A DNA stretch of 64,000 nt from Rhizomys pruinosus (GCA_009823505.1 VZQC01005680.1:4522559-4586558); one strand, 5' to 3'. Numbered from the stretch's first letter, positions 21,430-31,942 are shown. The notes: generated from the letters alone by a model not told the origin. A program made the numbers and translations.

Positions 21430-21545
21430 CAGGTCTGCTGTCATGCTGCCAGCCTAGCTCCAGGTTTAGGGAGAGACCCTGTCTCAAGGGAATAAAATGG
21501 AAAATGACAGAGTAGGACACCGGATGGCCACACTAAACGCACATA
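21430..21545 (+). mobile_element. B3 SINE 3' fragment
   Basis: CCAGCCTAGCTCCAGGTTTA, GAGAGACCCTGTCTCAAGGG and AATGACAGAGTAGGACACC are B3 3'-half motifs. 21207-21429 upstream is unrecognised. Confidence 0.7.
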
Positions 21546-21625
21546 ACACATACATGCAATAAACACATCATACATACAACACTCATGCACATATACAAAT
21601 TACACATACCTACAACACACATCAT

Positions 21626-21683
<58 letters not shown>

Positions 21684-21803
21684 CCCACCCATACCACACA
21701 CATCACATATGCTTATACCACACACATATCCATCACAAATTCACATACCACACATATACATTACCCACCTATACACATATACACACACACACACACACAC
21801 AAA
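21546..21803 (+). repeat. CA/TA-rich microsatellite
   Basis: Degenerate ACACAT sequence with a pure (CA)n run (~21627-21643), an adjacent pure (TA)n run (~21643-21680) and another CA run (~21780-21801). The CA expansion probably began in the B3 tail. Confidence 0.95.
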
Positions 21804-22261
21804 ATATTTTAATGCAAATGTTCTCTCAATTGCTCAATATGCTGAGAATAACAGATTGCCAAGTGCTCAGCCTTAAATGTGCCCCGCCCCCCGCATCCTC
21901 CTAAGGCTCAGGGATCATTGCAGAAAAGGGAACAGAAAGACTGTGTGAGTCATGGGCAGTGGATGATCACAAAAAATGAGTTTACTGGATGAAACAGGAC
22001 AGTTGCACATATGAATGAATTCATAGCAGTTGAGACAGCATGCCAAAGACCCATGCAAATTCAAGCCAGACAAAATCCTCTTCTGGAAGGGAGAAGTGAG
22101 CACAAAGTCCCACCCCTAGCTGAGGAGCTACTGGAAATGAATGGCTTCTGGGAGACAGAGAGTTGGTTTTCTTTATGAGTGTGGCCCCTGGTAGATCAAC
22201 TACCTGCTGGTGGGTGACCATGTATCCAATAGCATATGGCACCACAATGTGGACACAATAG
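21804..22261. other. Repeat-poor sequence
   Basis: No family recognised. An A-rich stretch but no exon evidence. Confidence 0.45.
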
Positions 22262-22274
22262 ATGCTTTTGTAAT

Positions 22275-22476
22275 TAATTAATTAAGTGTATGAATGTACT
22301 GTCTGCATGTAGGTTTGTGCACCCGTGTTGTGCAATGCCGCGGAGGTCAGAAGAGGGTGTTGGATTCCCCTGGAACTGGAGTTAAAGATGGTTCTCAGCT
22401 GCCATGTGGGTGTTGGGAATCGAACTCAGGTCCTCTGAGTTGGCACTCTTAACTGCTAGGTCATCTCTCTAGCCCA
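22275..22476 (-). mobile_element. B2 SINE, without the 17-bp duplication
   Basis: TGTATGAATGTACTGTCTGC, AATGCCGCGGAGGTCAGAAG, CTGGAACTGGAGTTAAAGAT and CATCTCTCTAGCCC. Closely related to the copies at 17034 and 63130 but with a single copy of the CTGGAACTGGAGTT block. Confidence 0.95.
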
Positions 22477-22616
22477 TATTTGTTTGTTTTTTTAAAAGAC
22501 ACAAAATTGGGTGGATAGGAAAGGAAATGGATCTGAAAAGAGTTAGCGGAGGGGGTGAAAATTATCATAATACACTGTGTGAAATTCTCAGAGAATTAGC
22601 ACATTATATTAAAATC

Positions 22617-22985
22617 ACTATAACCCAAAGCAACATAGTGCAGTAAAAAATTTATTTCATTTTTTGATTCCAGGTCACAGTTCATGACTGAGGGAAGTCA
22701 GGGCAGGAACTCAAGCAAGAACTGAAGCAGAAACCATGGAGGACACTGCTTGCTGGCTCCTCACAGGCTCATGCTCAGCTAGCTTTCATACACAGCTCAG
22801 GACCACCTGCCTAGGGAATGATGCCCACCACAGTGGGCTGGGCTTGCTACATCAATTAACAATCAAAACAGTCTCCTGGAGACATACCCAGAAGACAACA
22901 TAATGCAAATAATTTCTCAATTACAGTTACTCTGTTTCCAAGTTACTCTAGGTTGGTGCAATTTGACTTTTAAACCTAACCAGCA
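22617..22985 (-). mobile_element. Type-1 element
   Basis: AGGTCACAGTTCATGACTGA, GAAACCATGGAGGACACTGC, CCACAGTGGGCTGGGC and AATCAAAACAGTCTCCTGG. Confidence 0.85.
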
Positions 22986-23885
22986 CACTCGCAGTCCATT
23001 AGTGTGTCCATATGTGTCACGGTGGACCCATCTACTGGAGTGTCAGTGGCTATGCCCCAAGGAGTGACTCTCCCTCTCTAAGCAGCTCCTCAGTAGGGGG
23101 TAGGTAGGCCTCATAAGTGTCTCCTCCATCTATGCTGGAATTTGGGCTGTTTCTGCCTTCTGGAAATATATGTGAGTGTGACAGCCCTCCCCCCACCCCA
23201 TACAAGGACCTTTAGTTGATTCACCTCTGCACCTTTACTCTATGTGAGGACACACCCTGTGACTTGTAATGCCATCTTGGAGAGTCACTGTCAACCTACT
23301 ATCTTGACCCCACTTTGACCACAAGTCACAAACACTGGAGCCTATCCTAATATGCTGGCTCTTTTCTCAAGTGGAACGGGCGTAGAGAAGAGGACTCCTA
23401 TGTGGTCTGGGGACCAGACTGCCATATCAGGCCACTCCAAAGAGGCACAGGGGAACTCTTTGTGTCTGGGTTTTATAAAATGTTTGTAATAACGCTTGTC
23501 TGAAATGGAGTTGGGGATCCTGCACTGAAGACAAAAGTGCAGGCTGTTGTGGATGGTAGACAGCTGCTCTCAGCCTCCACAATCTCATAAAACAGAGGTC
23601 TGTCAGACCCGAGATGAGGAAATGATTGTCCTACTGGGGAAAAGAATTCTTCAGAGTGAGGAGGAGGGAAGATGCCTGTCCATCCGCCAATGACAAGACT
23701 GAACACGATGGCACTCATTGCCTAGGAGGGACTTGGGACCTGCTCATGGCAACCTTATGAATGACAATCATCGTTGCAGATGGGTCACAAGTGACTGGGT
23801 TTTAAAATCCCCAAACATTCCTCAAGGTTTTGTGCACTGAAACCTGGTGCTGGAAGCCTTCCCAACACTTTCTGCTTTAAGCATT
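22986..23885. other. Repeat-poor sequence (~900 bp)
   Basis: No repeat recognised. A reverse frame at 23473-23718 (81 residues) lacks any recognisable domain and I treat it as chance. Confidence 0.5.
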
Positions 23886-23888
23886 CTG

Positions 23889-23894
23889 GTAGTG

Positions 23895-23935
<41 letters not shown>

Positions 23936-23936
23936 T
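23889..23936 (+). repeat. (GT)n microsatellite
   Basis: GT run with one CG interruption, followed by degenerate GTGTATGT to about 24030. Confidence 0.97.
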
Positions 23937-24129
23937 GTCTTCATATACATGTGCCTTATGTGTGTGTGCATATCTGCATACAGAGACATCTGCATTGTAT
24001 GTGGTATGTATGTTTGTGTATATGTGTGTGCAGAAACCAAAGATCTACATCAGGTGTCTTCTATAATTAGACACCTTTTATATTTTTAAGCCAATTTTTA
24101 CTGAAGCTTTGTGCATTTGCATTTTATAT

Positions 24130-24374
24130 TTTTTAAAGATTTATTGTTATTAATGTGTATAGACTGTAGTGTGTGTATGTGTGTGTGGGCATAAATGCAC
24201 ATGTGCATATCTATGTGGATGCCCATGGAGATCAGAAGAGAACTTTAGATCCCTAGAGATGGAGTTAGAGGCAGCTGTGAGCCACTTGACATGGGTGCTG
24301 GGAACTGAACTGAGCTCCAATCAACTGCAAAAACAGCAAATGCTCTTAACTTCTTAACTATCTTTCCAGCCCCC
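24130..24374 (-). mobile_element. B2 SINE, diverged
   Basis: TTAAAGATTTATTGTTATTA tail side, CCATGGAGATCAGAAGAGAA, GGTGCTGGGAACTGAACTG and CTATCTTTCCAGCCCC. Confidence 0.9.
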
Positions 24375-24384
24375 AAATCCATCT

Positions 24385-24520
24385 TTTATTTTTGGAGATG
24401 GGTCTCTCACTGAACCTGGGCCCACCAGTTAGGCTAAACTACCTGGCAGTGAACTCTGAGGATCTATCTGTCTCCACCTCCCCAGTGCTGAGATTATAGA
24501 CACTCACCTCCACACATGGG
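24385..24520 (-). mobile_element. B3-like SINE fragment
   Basis: GATGGGTCTCTCACTGAACC and CTCCACCTCCCCAGTGCTGA are reverse B3 motifs. Confidence 0.7.
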
Positions 24521-25187
24521 GTACTGGGGGTCCAAATGCTTGGTCACGTTTGAGTTATCATCTACATCACATATGAGCCTCAATTAAAAGGAAAGCCTGG
24601 GGCACAACAACAACAACAACAACAACAACAAAACATGAACAGAACTCAGAACCTTTTGCAGTCCAAGAGAACCCAAACCAACGAAGTCACCTAGAATGTT
24701 CCAGATTAACCACAACACAAGCTCATCTCTGACTTTCACAATTCTGATATCAAAGATGCTATTGCTAAAATGTGTGCAATAACTAAAGAAACGGAAATTC
24801 CATTAGGAAAGCCATAAGGTCATAAATCCCTGAAGGTGACAGGCTAGCCCTAAATTGGCTGCCTGGCCTTGCTCAAGCCTTATCAATCTGTCATTCGCCC
24901 TGTGAGGGGAAACTGTTGGTGGAGACAATCTGTGCTGTCTCCTCAGTTCCCATGAGATACTAGCAGGCTCTGCATGGGAAATCAAAAGGGCTGTCATTCA
25001 TCCAAGGACACGGGGGCCTTGACATCAGACACATACCAGCTGGGCCCAAAAGGGATAAAACCTTTTCCCCATGCCTACCAAGGAGCAGAGAACTTTTTTT
25101 CTGGAGAGAACGTCTCTGTCAGCTTTTCACTGTGTGTTTAATAAAGCATACATTTCCTGCAGGTCTGTCTCTGCTTCTTTTATCTTT
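24521..25187. other. Unique sequence with (CAA)n
   Basis: A (CAA)n run at about 24607-24632; the remainder is unrecognised. It ends in a T run that borders the inverted repeat. Confidence 0.5.
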
Positions 25188-25209
25188 TCTTTTTTTTTTT
25201 TTTTTTTGN
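25188..25209. other. Poly(T) run ending in an ambiguous base (N at 25209)
   Basis: The only N in the window follows a ~19-base T run and a G, and immediately precedes the GA microsatellite that begins the left arm of the inverted repeat. It marks an unresolved call or join. Confidence 0.98.
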
Positions 25210-25271
<62 letters not shown>

Positions 25272-26063
25272 AAAGGCTATCAACTCTCAAAGCCCTGCCC
25301 CCATCGACTCACTCTGGCTAGCTAGGCTGCAGCTCCAAATGGCTCTTTATTTTAACCTCCCCAGACAGTGCCGCCTTTTGGTGACCAAGTGTTCAACACA
25401 GGAGCCTGTGAAAGGGAGACATCCTCCCATCCAAACCACCACAGGCTCTAAGGAAGGCTTTTACCCATAGGGAAATGGGAGGATTATAAAAAGACACAGC
25501 AGGGATGGGGCGATGGAGACAGGAACATAAGGGAGAATCTGGAAAATGGGAGAAACCACAAGAGAGGTGAAAGACAGCTGAGCTGTGAAGAGAAAGCAAG
25601 GCAACTTCCTCCGTGATTCAGAGACTTTTTGACCTTATGAATCTTCTCTTTGGATCAGGGCTAGAAAAAAAATATCACCAGAAATCTGTCTTGCTCTATT
25701 TAGGCATGAAAAGAAGTTTGATGGATTCTTACTCTGAAAAAAACACAGACAAGCATGAAAAGAGGTCAGTTTTTGAGGAACTTCTGGCTTATCAAAGAAA
25801 AAGCCGAGTTATTTAAAGTAAAATCCTCCAAATGAACAGTTTAAGAGCCTGCTAAATTTCTTACAGGATTCTCCTATCAACCATTGCAATGGCTGTTAGA
25901 TTTCTGGAGAGGAAAAAGGAGGAAGTTTATAAGAACCTTGCCAGGGTCGTGGTCACTCCTTTAATCCCAGCACTTGGGAGGCATAGGCAGGTGGATCTCT
26001 GTGAGTTCAAGGCCAGCCTGGTCTACATAGTAAGAGGGAGACCCTGTTTCAAAAAGACCAATC
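25210..26063 (+). repeat. Left arm of ~855-bp inverted repeat
   Basis: Begins with (GA)n (25210-25272), then the reverse of the first part of a type-2 element, unique DNA with a 67-residue frame (25613-25816), and a B1. It is the reverse complement of 26704-27562. I see only three small indels (GTTCAACAC versus GTTCAGACAC near 25393; GGTCACTCC versus GGTGCACTCC near 25952; GTAAGAGGGAG versus GTAAGGGAG near 26032). The left arm holds only part of the type-2 element, so it looks like the derived copy. Confidence 0.97.
25945..26063 (+). mobile_element. B1 SINE in left arm
   Basis: CAGGGTCGTGGTCACTCCTT, GGAGGCATAGGCAGGTGGAT and GGAGACCCTGTTTC, ending at AAAAAGACCA, where arm identity stops. Confidence 0.93.
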
Positions 26064-26440
26064 TCGCATTTCCCTGATGACTGCATTACATCTGTGTGTT
26101 GGGCCCCTGTGCCCTCTCTGCAGAAGATTCAAATCCTTTGTTCGTTTTTGAAGTGGAGCTTTACTTTGTTTATGTTGATATTTTTCTAGACATTAGTTTC
26201 TTATCAGATCTCTAATTTGAAAATATGTTCTCCTATCACATGGTTTTGTTTTTACTTTAATAGAGTCCTTTGATGCATAGAAGTTTTAAAACTTGATGAA
26301 GTCAAATTTTTTTTTTTCTTTACATCATATCAAAGAATCTGCTGATTTCTCATAGGTTTTCTTCCCAGGGCTTTATAGTTGCAGCTCTGATCTTAGCTCT
26401 TGTTTTTCCAATGTATATTATTTATTGAATTTTTGTGGAT
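26064..26440 (-). mobile_element. Old L1 ORF2 3' fragment (arm spacer)
   Basis: CATTTCCCTGATGACTGC, TAGTTTCTTATCAGATCTC and TTTGATGCATAGAAGTTTTA follow the antisense L1 ORF2 order of ancient mammalian L1s. It lies only in the spacer between the arms. Confidence 0.8.
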
Positions 26441-26452
26441 TTCATACATTTT

Positions 26453-26606
26453 ATTTTATTTTTGTCTTTTCGAGACAGGGTCTCTCTGCAGCCCCGGCTG
26501 TCCCGGAACTCACTGTGTAGACCAGATTGGTCTTGAACTCACAAAGATTCGCCTGCCTCTGCCTCCCGAGTGCTAAGATTAAAGGCATGCGCCACCACAT
26601 CCAGCT
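26453..26606 (-). mobile_element. B1 SINE
   Basis: TTTCGAGACAGGGTCTCTCT, TGTGTAGACCAGATTGGTCT and AAGATTAAAGGCATGCGCCA. Confidence 0.93.
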
Positions 26607-26670
26607 ATACATACAGTACATTTTATCTTGTCTTTTTATCATGTCACCATATTTATTTGCTAGAAACGCA

Positions 26671-26697
<27 letters not shown>
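26671..26697 (+). repeat. (CT)n microsatellite
   Basis: Short pure CT run between the spacer and the B1 that begins the right arm. Confidence 0.97.
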
Positions 26698-26703
<6 letters not shown>

Positions 26704-26705
<2 letters not shown>

Positions 26706-27488
26706 GGTCTTTTTGAAACAGGGTCTCCCTTACTATGTAGACCAGGCTGGCCTTGAACTCACAGAGATCCACCTGCCTATGCCTCCCAAGTGCTGGGATT
26801 AAAGGAGTGCACCACGACCCTGGCAAGGTTCTTATAAACTTCCTCCTTTTTCCTCTCCAGAAATCTAACAGCCATTGCAATGGTTGATAGGAGAATCCTG
26901 TAAGAAATTTAGCAGGCTCTTAAACTGTTCATTTGGAGGATTTTACTTTAAATAACTCGGCTTTTTCTTTGATAAGCCAGAAGTTCCTCAAAAACTGACC
27001 TCTTTTCATGCTTGTCTGTGTTTTTTTCAGAGTAAGAATCCATCAAACTTCTTTTCATGCCTAAATAGAGCAAGACAGATTTCTGGTGATATTTTTTTTC
27101 TAGCCCTGATCCAAAGAGAAGATTCATAAGGTCAAAAAGTCTCTGAATCACGGAGGAAGTTGCCTTGCTTTCTCTTCACAGCTCAGCTGTCTTTCACCTC
27201 TCTTGTGGTTTCTCCCATTTTCCAGATTCTCCCTTATGTTCCTGTCTCCATCGCCCCATCCCTGCTGTGTCTTTTTATAATCCTCCCATTTCCCTATGGG
27301 TAAAAGCCTTCCTTAGAGCCTGTGGTGGTTTGGATGGGAGGATGTCTCCCTTTCACAGGCTCCTGTGTCTGAACACTTGGTCACCAAAAGGCGGCACTGT
27401 CTGGGGAGGTTAAAATAAAGAGCCATTTGGAGCTGCAGCCTAGCTAGCCAGAGTGAGTCGATGGGGGCAGGGCTTTGAGAGTTGATAG

Positions 27489-27562
<74 letters not shown>
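26704..27562 (-). repeat. Right arm of inverted repeat
   Basis: Contains a reverse B1 (to about 26825), the mirrored unique DNA with the same 67-residue frame (26948-27151, reverse), the start of an intact type-2 element, and (CT)n at 27492-27562. The right arm continues naturally into the rest of that element, so this is probably the original locus. Confidence 0.97.
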
Positions 27563-27564
<2 letters not shown>

Positions 27565-27703
27565 TCCTGAGTGTCAGGCTTACTCCTCCGCTCCTATTAT
27601 CATGCCTTTGCCACTGTGATGGACCGAGCTGAAATGAGTCCTTTCTTCCATAAGTTGCTTCGGGTCATGGTATTTTATCTCTGCAATAGAAGAGTAACAG
27701 CGT
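27320..27703 (+). mobile_element. Type-2 rodent element with (CT)n inside
   Basis: TGTGGTGGTTTGGATGGGAG, CACTTGGTCACCAAAAGGCG, CCACTGTGATGGACCGAGC and ATAAGTTGCTTCGGGTCATG followed by TATTTTATC and AGAGTAACAG. A ~71-bp pure CT run interrupts it. Likely a hAT-like non-autonomous element. Confidence 0.82.
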
Positions 27704-27980
27704 CTTATGATAGCGCTACAGAGTCTTCCCCCGTGAACTCCTGACATCCCTCCAAAAACTTTAATCTCATTCTGTCATCACTTTTCTCAAAAAGTATGGC
27801 TGGTGAGAGGCTGTCGGAAGCTTACCGCCAAAGCAGGCAAGCCTTCCTGATCCAAACTGCTGACTTGAACTCTAAAAGAACGACTCATTTCCCACAAAAA
27901 CCAGTAAGAAAAATATACGGTGAGGTCCTCGGCCATCAGCCTCTTGCTTTTCTTCTTGGGTTCTTCGACCTCTTGTGTTT
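27704..27980. other. Repeat-poor sequence
   Basis: Nothing recognised between the type-2 and type-1 elements. Confidence 0.45.
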
Positions 27981-28391
27981 CTCAGTTTCCTTTTTGTTGC
28001 TGTGATAAAGTACTCTGGGGAAAAAATGCAGCTTAGGAAAAAGGGTTTATCTCATCTTTCAGTTCCAGGTTACAGTTATCACTGTGGGGAAGTCAAGGCA
28101 GGAACTTCAGGCAGCTGGTCACATCACATCTGCAGTCAAGAGCAGGGAGAAACAAATGTGTGGGCACTCATTTGCTTGTACTGAGCTCACTTTCTCCTCT
28201 CTTATGCAGTTCAGAACCTCAGAGGGAAAGGCGTACCCCCCCCCCCGTGGCCTGGGTCTTTCTATATTAATTAGCTTAATGCAGATAACCCCACACGCAT
28301 GCCCACAGGCCAAGCCAGTGTAGGTAATCCCTCACCGAAACTCTCTTTCCAGGTGATTAGAGGTCGTATGAGGTTGACAAAGCTAACCCTC
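27981..28391 (-). mobile_element. Type-1 element
   Basis: TTTTTGTTGCTGTGATAAAG, GGGGAAGTCAAGGCAGGAAC, CATGCCCACAGGCCAAGCC and AGGTTGACAAAGCTAAC, with a poly-C run at 28228-28240. Confidence 0.85.
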
Positions 28392-28670
28392 ACAATTTCT
28401 AATTCCTAGGAATTTTTTTTCCCTCCAACCACTTGTCTTCTACCAGTCCTACTATTGTGTGAACTCTTCCTGGGGAGAAAAACAAACATATCCTGCTCCC
28501 AGCCAGAGAGGGCAACAATGACAAACCAGAGAAACAATTCCACTCTAGTTGGGTTTGGTAAACTATGAGTTTAAGTTATGATTACTTACAGGAGCATGAC
28601 AGGTTGTGATGGGAGCATGGGAAGCTTAGGAGAGGCTACACTACTGAAGAAAGCATCACTCCCAGCAGGA

Positions 28671-28885
28671 GTTAACTGTCTATAAATCCTAGGGAAGAGC
28701 AGGGCTTGTGAACCCCCAACTAGCGACCATTAACTGTCTATAAATCCCAAGGGAGAAGCGAGGTCTCGAGACCTCCTCCCCCTAGCAACTGTTAACTGTC
28801 TGTAGATCCTCAGGGAGGGCTGGGGCCTTATGGACCCCCACCCCTGCCTGTAGATCCTTAGAAGGCAGGGTCTCATGAGCTCATC
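28671..28885 (+). repeat. ~55-60-bp imperfect four-unit array
   Basis: Units begin GTTAACTGTCTATAAATCC at 28671, 28730 (first base changed) and 28791, with a shorter GCCTGTAGATCCTTAGAAGG unit at 28846. Each continues into a GGGCTTGTGAACCCCC-like block. Units are 70-85% alike, so it is old. The surrounding 28440-28670 resembles a rodent repeat I cannot name. Confidence 0.85.
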
Positions 28886-29029
28886 CTCTTTGCTTAATGG
28901 GCCCAAATGTGTGGAGGTCTCATTTGGGTCATCCCAGCTGCTGAGATCTCAAGAAGGTACCATTTACCTCATGCATGGAGGACAGCATTCCATAACAGCT
29001 ACTCAGGTTTCTACCCATGGCTGGAGTTT

Positions 29030-29098
29030 TCTGCTTAATGGCAGAAAACATGCCTAATATATGCAAGACCATGGATTTGATCCCCCAACATCACTAAG
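29030..29098 (+). mobile_element. ID/B4-type SINE fragment
   Basis: AACATGCCTAATATATGCAA, GACCATGGATTTGATCCCCC and AACATCAC are the tRNA-like B-box half of an ID-related SINE. Confidence 0.6.
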
Positions 29099-29555
29099 TT
29101 TGTCTAGTAATCAACCTATGCAAATGGAAAACCAATCTTTGGCAATATTGGCAGCATCTGGGAGCTGGTTACCCAGTCTATGGATGATACTCCCACACAC
29201 AAAGTCACACTCACTAGGCAAGATTTGGTACTTCAACAAGCTTGCCAGGTCATTTTTGTGTACTCTGTTCAGAACAACAACACTTTCCAACATTCTGTTG
29301 AAGTTATTTCATTTGTCAAAGTTAAATCGTTACCTCATTGCTTTGCAGCAGACCAGGGTCTACAGCGTAAGCACTTATTTCTGTTTTGTGTTTGCTTGAT
29401 CATGTGGGCTATCTTACTACCTGGTAAATACTGAGTTGGTGGGAAAATAAAACTCAGAATCTGTTTCTAATTTTAAGGATGAGAAATAATTCCTACTTTA
29501 TAAACTACATACCCAAGGGGGCACTGATGGGTATTGCTTGACTATCTTCTATTCT
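29099..29555. other. Unclassified sequence
   Basis: Two overlapping forward frames (112 and 84 residues) show no recognisable domain. No repeat recognised. Confidence 0.4.
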
Positions 29556-29559
29556 GCTA

Positions 29560-29660
29560 TGATGGTCAGTGTTAATGACCAATTCCACAGGATCTAGATT
29601 TACCTGGGAACTGGACCTCTGTGTATGTCTGTGGGAGATTATCTTGATTGTGTTAAGGAG
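29560..29660 (+). mobile_element. Type-1-like left end
   Basis: GATGGTCAGTGTTAATGACC, TGTCTGTGGGAGATTATCTT; truncated where the next, inverted copy starts. Confidence 0.6.
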
Positions 29661-29665
29661 CTGAC

Positions 29666-29930
29666 GTATCAGTTTCTTTTGTATTGCTATGAAAAAACAC
29701 TCTGACCAAGAGCAACTTAGGAAGGAAAGGCCTTATCTGGTTTACACTTCCAGGTCACAGTCCATCAGTGAGGGAAGTCAAGGAAGGACGACAAGCAAGA
29801 ACTGAAGCAGAAACCATGGAGGACGCTGCTTGCTGACTCCTCGCAGGCTCATGCTCAGCTAGCTTTCTTACACAGGCCAGGACCACCTGCCTAGGGAATG
29901 GCACTGCCCACAGTGGGTGGGTATCCTTGA
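29666..29930 (-). mobile_element. Type-1 element
   Basis: TTTTGTATTGCTATGAAAAA, CTCTGACCAAGAGCAACTTA, AGCAGAAACCATGGAGGACG and GGCACTGCCCACAGTGG. It ends abruptly at the next copy. Confidence 0.88.
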
Positions 29931-29936
29931 TACCTA

Positions 29937-30235
29937 GTTTCAGCTATCAACTTGATACAGCCTAGAGTCTCAACTGAGGGACGTCCCATATCAGCTTGGT
30001 CTATGGCCATGTCTCTGAGAGATAGTGTTGATTGATGATTGGTGTGGGAGGGCTGGGAGCCTGGACTACGTAAGTGGAGAAGAGAAATGAGCGGCAGTGT
30101 GAGTCCATTTCTCTCCATTCCTGACTGGGGATATAATGTGACCAGCTGCTTCAAGTGCTTGCTGCCTTAGGACCTTGAACTCTGAGTTAAAATGAACGCT
30201 TTGTCAGCTAAGTTGCTTCAAAACAACTAGACAGG
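29937..30235 (+). mobile_element. Type-1 element, variant
   Basis: TTCAGCTATCAACTTGATAC, GATTGGTGTGGGAGGGCTG, CCTGACTGGGGATATAATGT and CTAAGTTGCTTCAAAACAAC. It abuts the inverted copy at 29666. Confidence 0.8.
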
Positions 30236-30401
30236 AAAATGAGGACACCAGCTAACATCCATGCTCGGTAGGGCTGTGACACTGATCCACTGCTGAGACA
30301 CTGGTTGGAGACCCAAGGGCAGAGGCCTGAGTATAAACCCGAGCATGTCTTGCTATATGAACCAGCAAAGACACTACTGAACTCGTGTGAACTGCCTATT
30401 T

Positions 30402-30621
30402 CTTCCTCCTCTTCTTCCTCCTCTTCTTCTTCTTCTTCTTCTTCTTCTTCTTCTTCTTCTTCTTCTTCTTCTTCTTCTTCCTCCTCCTCCTCCTCCTCCT
30501 CCTCCTCCTTTTCATCCTCCTTCCCTTCTCCCCATCTTCCCCCTTATTTCTCTGCCTCCCCCTCTTTCTCTTCTCCTTGTTCCTCCTCCTCCTCCTCCTC
30601 CTCCTCCTCCTCCTCCTCCTC
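30402..30621 (+). repeat. (CTT)n and (CCT)n microsatellites
   Basis: A CTT run to about 30480, then CCT runs at 30479-30510 and 30583-30621 with a C/T-rich link. It encodes only polyserine or polyleucine/proline frames. Confidence 0.97.
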
Positions 30622-31113
30622 TTTTACATCTTACCCCTTTAGATTACTATTTAGATGAGTTCCCTGGTCCAACCTATTTTAGTTTTTATTCCTCATTCTT
30701 CAAAATAATCCTTAACAGCTAACCTTGCTCATATTTCCTACTGTATCCAGTAAAGTCTTAGGACTTCATGGGTCTTTTTTCACACCTAATCTTCAACTAA
30801 CCATGGGACAAGGAAAAGACAAAGACAGTGTTACCATCTAGATGCTGAGATTTCCTGCAAAAGGCAGCCATTGTCATGGTAACCATCACCATGGTAATTG
30901 TCACCATGGCAACTGTCATTGTGCTGCTGTAGCCCTGCTCCTCTATGCTCTTATTTTGGCACCACTGAGTCTGTCAGTCTTCTGACTGCTCCACTTTTCT
31001 GTTTTTTCCTGTCATCCTGAGTCGCTCCATCCTCTTCTCTCCTAGACTCTGAGCTCAGTCCTTACCATGGTGGCCTTGCTCAAGTCCCAAGAACCCCACT
31101 TCTTCCCACCTTT
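30622..31113. other. Repeat-poor sequence
   Basis: Unique-looking DNA containing the X-box-like cluster at 30872-30913; no coding signal. Confidence 0.5.
30872..30913 (+). promoter_or_regulatory. Cluster of RFX X-box-like palindromes
   Basis: GTCACCATGGCAAC (30900-30913) matches the RFX X-box form GTNRCC-N2-RGYAAC exactly. Two partial matches precede it: GTCATGGTAACC near 30873 and ATCACCATGGTAAT near 30885. Three ATGG-centred palindromes in 42 bp is unusual. Function is inferred from motif only. Confidence 0.45.
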
Positions 31114-31268
31114 TGATTGTTGCTGTTGTCTTTTAGAGACAGGGTCTCCCTGTAGCCCCAACTGGCCTGGAACTTGCTATGTAGACCAGGCTGGCCTCAG
31201 TCTCACAGAGATCCACCTGCCTCTGCTTCCTGAGTGCTGTGATTAAAGGCATGTGCCACCATACCTAA
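31114..31268 (-). mobile_element. B1 SINE
   Basis: AGAGACAGGGTCTCCCTGTA, ATGTAGACCAGGCTGGCCTC and GATTAAAGGCATGTGCCACC. Confidence 0.94.
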
Positions 31269-31530
31269 CCCTAGTTCTATCTTAGCCTGGAAACACGACT
31301 CCACTTTCAGATCCACCACCAAACATGACCAGAGATATCCATACAACAATGTGCACAGAGTTCAATTTAAATAGCTGTTGGCAAAGGGAACCTCAGCACT
31401 GCATGGCACCCCACTTCACTTCCAGAGTCGATTCTCTGTCCTCCTCCAGCTCTGATACTCCCATTTCTTCTCAGACCTATCTACCCTCCATTTTTCTTGA
31501 GAAAACAGATAGACGTTCCTCTTTGACATC

Positions 31531-31942
31531 TAATCTTGGTTGATAACTTGACTCACCTAGGAAGGCTGAACCAAGGAATTTCTTCCATTTGATGGCCTGT
31601 GGGGATGTCTATGAGGCATATTCTCAATTGCTAATTAATGTGGGATAGCCCACTGTGGGAGATGCTAATTAATGTGGGATAGCCCACTGTGGGAGATGCT
31701 ATCCCTAGGTACGTGGGTGGGCCTGGGTTGTTTAAGAAAAGTGGCTGAGCAAGCCAGGGGAAGCAAGCCAGCCAGCAGAGCTCCTCCATGGTCTGTCCCT
31801 CAGTTCCTGCCTGCAGATTCCTGCTTCGAGTCCCTGCCTTGGGTTTCCTTAATGAGGGACCTGTAAGTCAAATACATTCTTTTCTACCCAAGTTGCTTTT
31901 GATCAGTGTTTTGTCACAGCAGTGGAGAAGCAAAGTGGAACA
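31531..31942 (+). mobile_element. Type-1 element with internal duplication
   Basis: GGTTGATAACTTGACTCACC, GGGGATGTCTATGAGGCATA, GAGCTCCTCCATGGTCTGTC, TGTTTTGTCACAGCAGTGG. It is lengthened by the 34-bp tandem copy at 31630-31697. Confidence 0.88.
31630..31697 (+). repeat. Exact 34-bp tandem duplication
   Basis: Two identical 34-bp units starting GCTAATTAATGTGGGATAGC at 31630 and 31664, inside the type-1 element. Confidence 0.97.

Noticed and set aside
25613..27151. Identical 67-residue frame present twice, on opposite strands (25613-25816 and 26948-27151), suggesting a conserved duplicated gene
   Set aside because: Both lie in the arms of the inverted repeat; identity reflects the recent copy or artefact, and the sequence has no recognisable domain.
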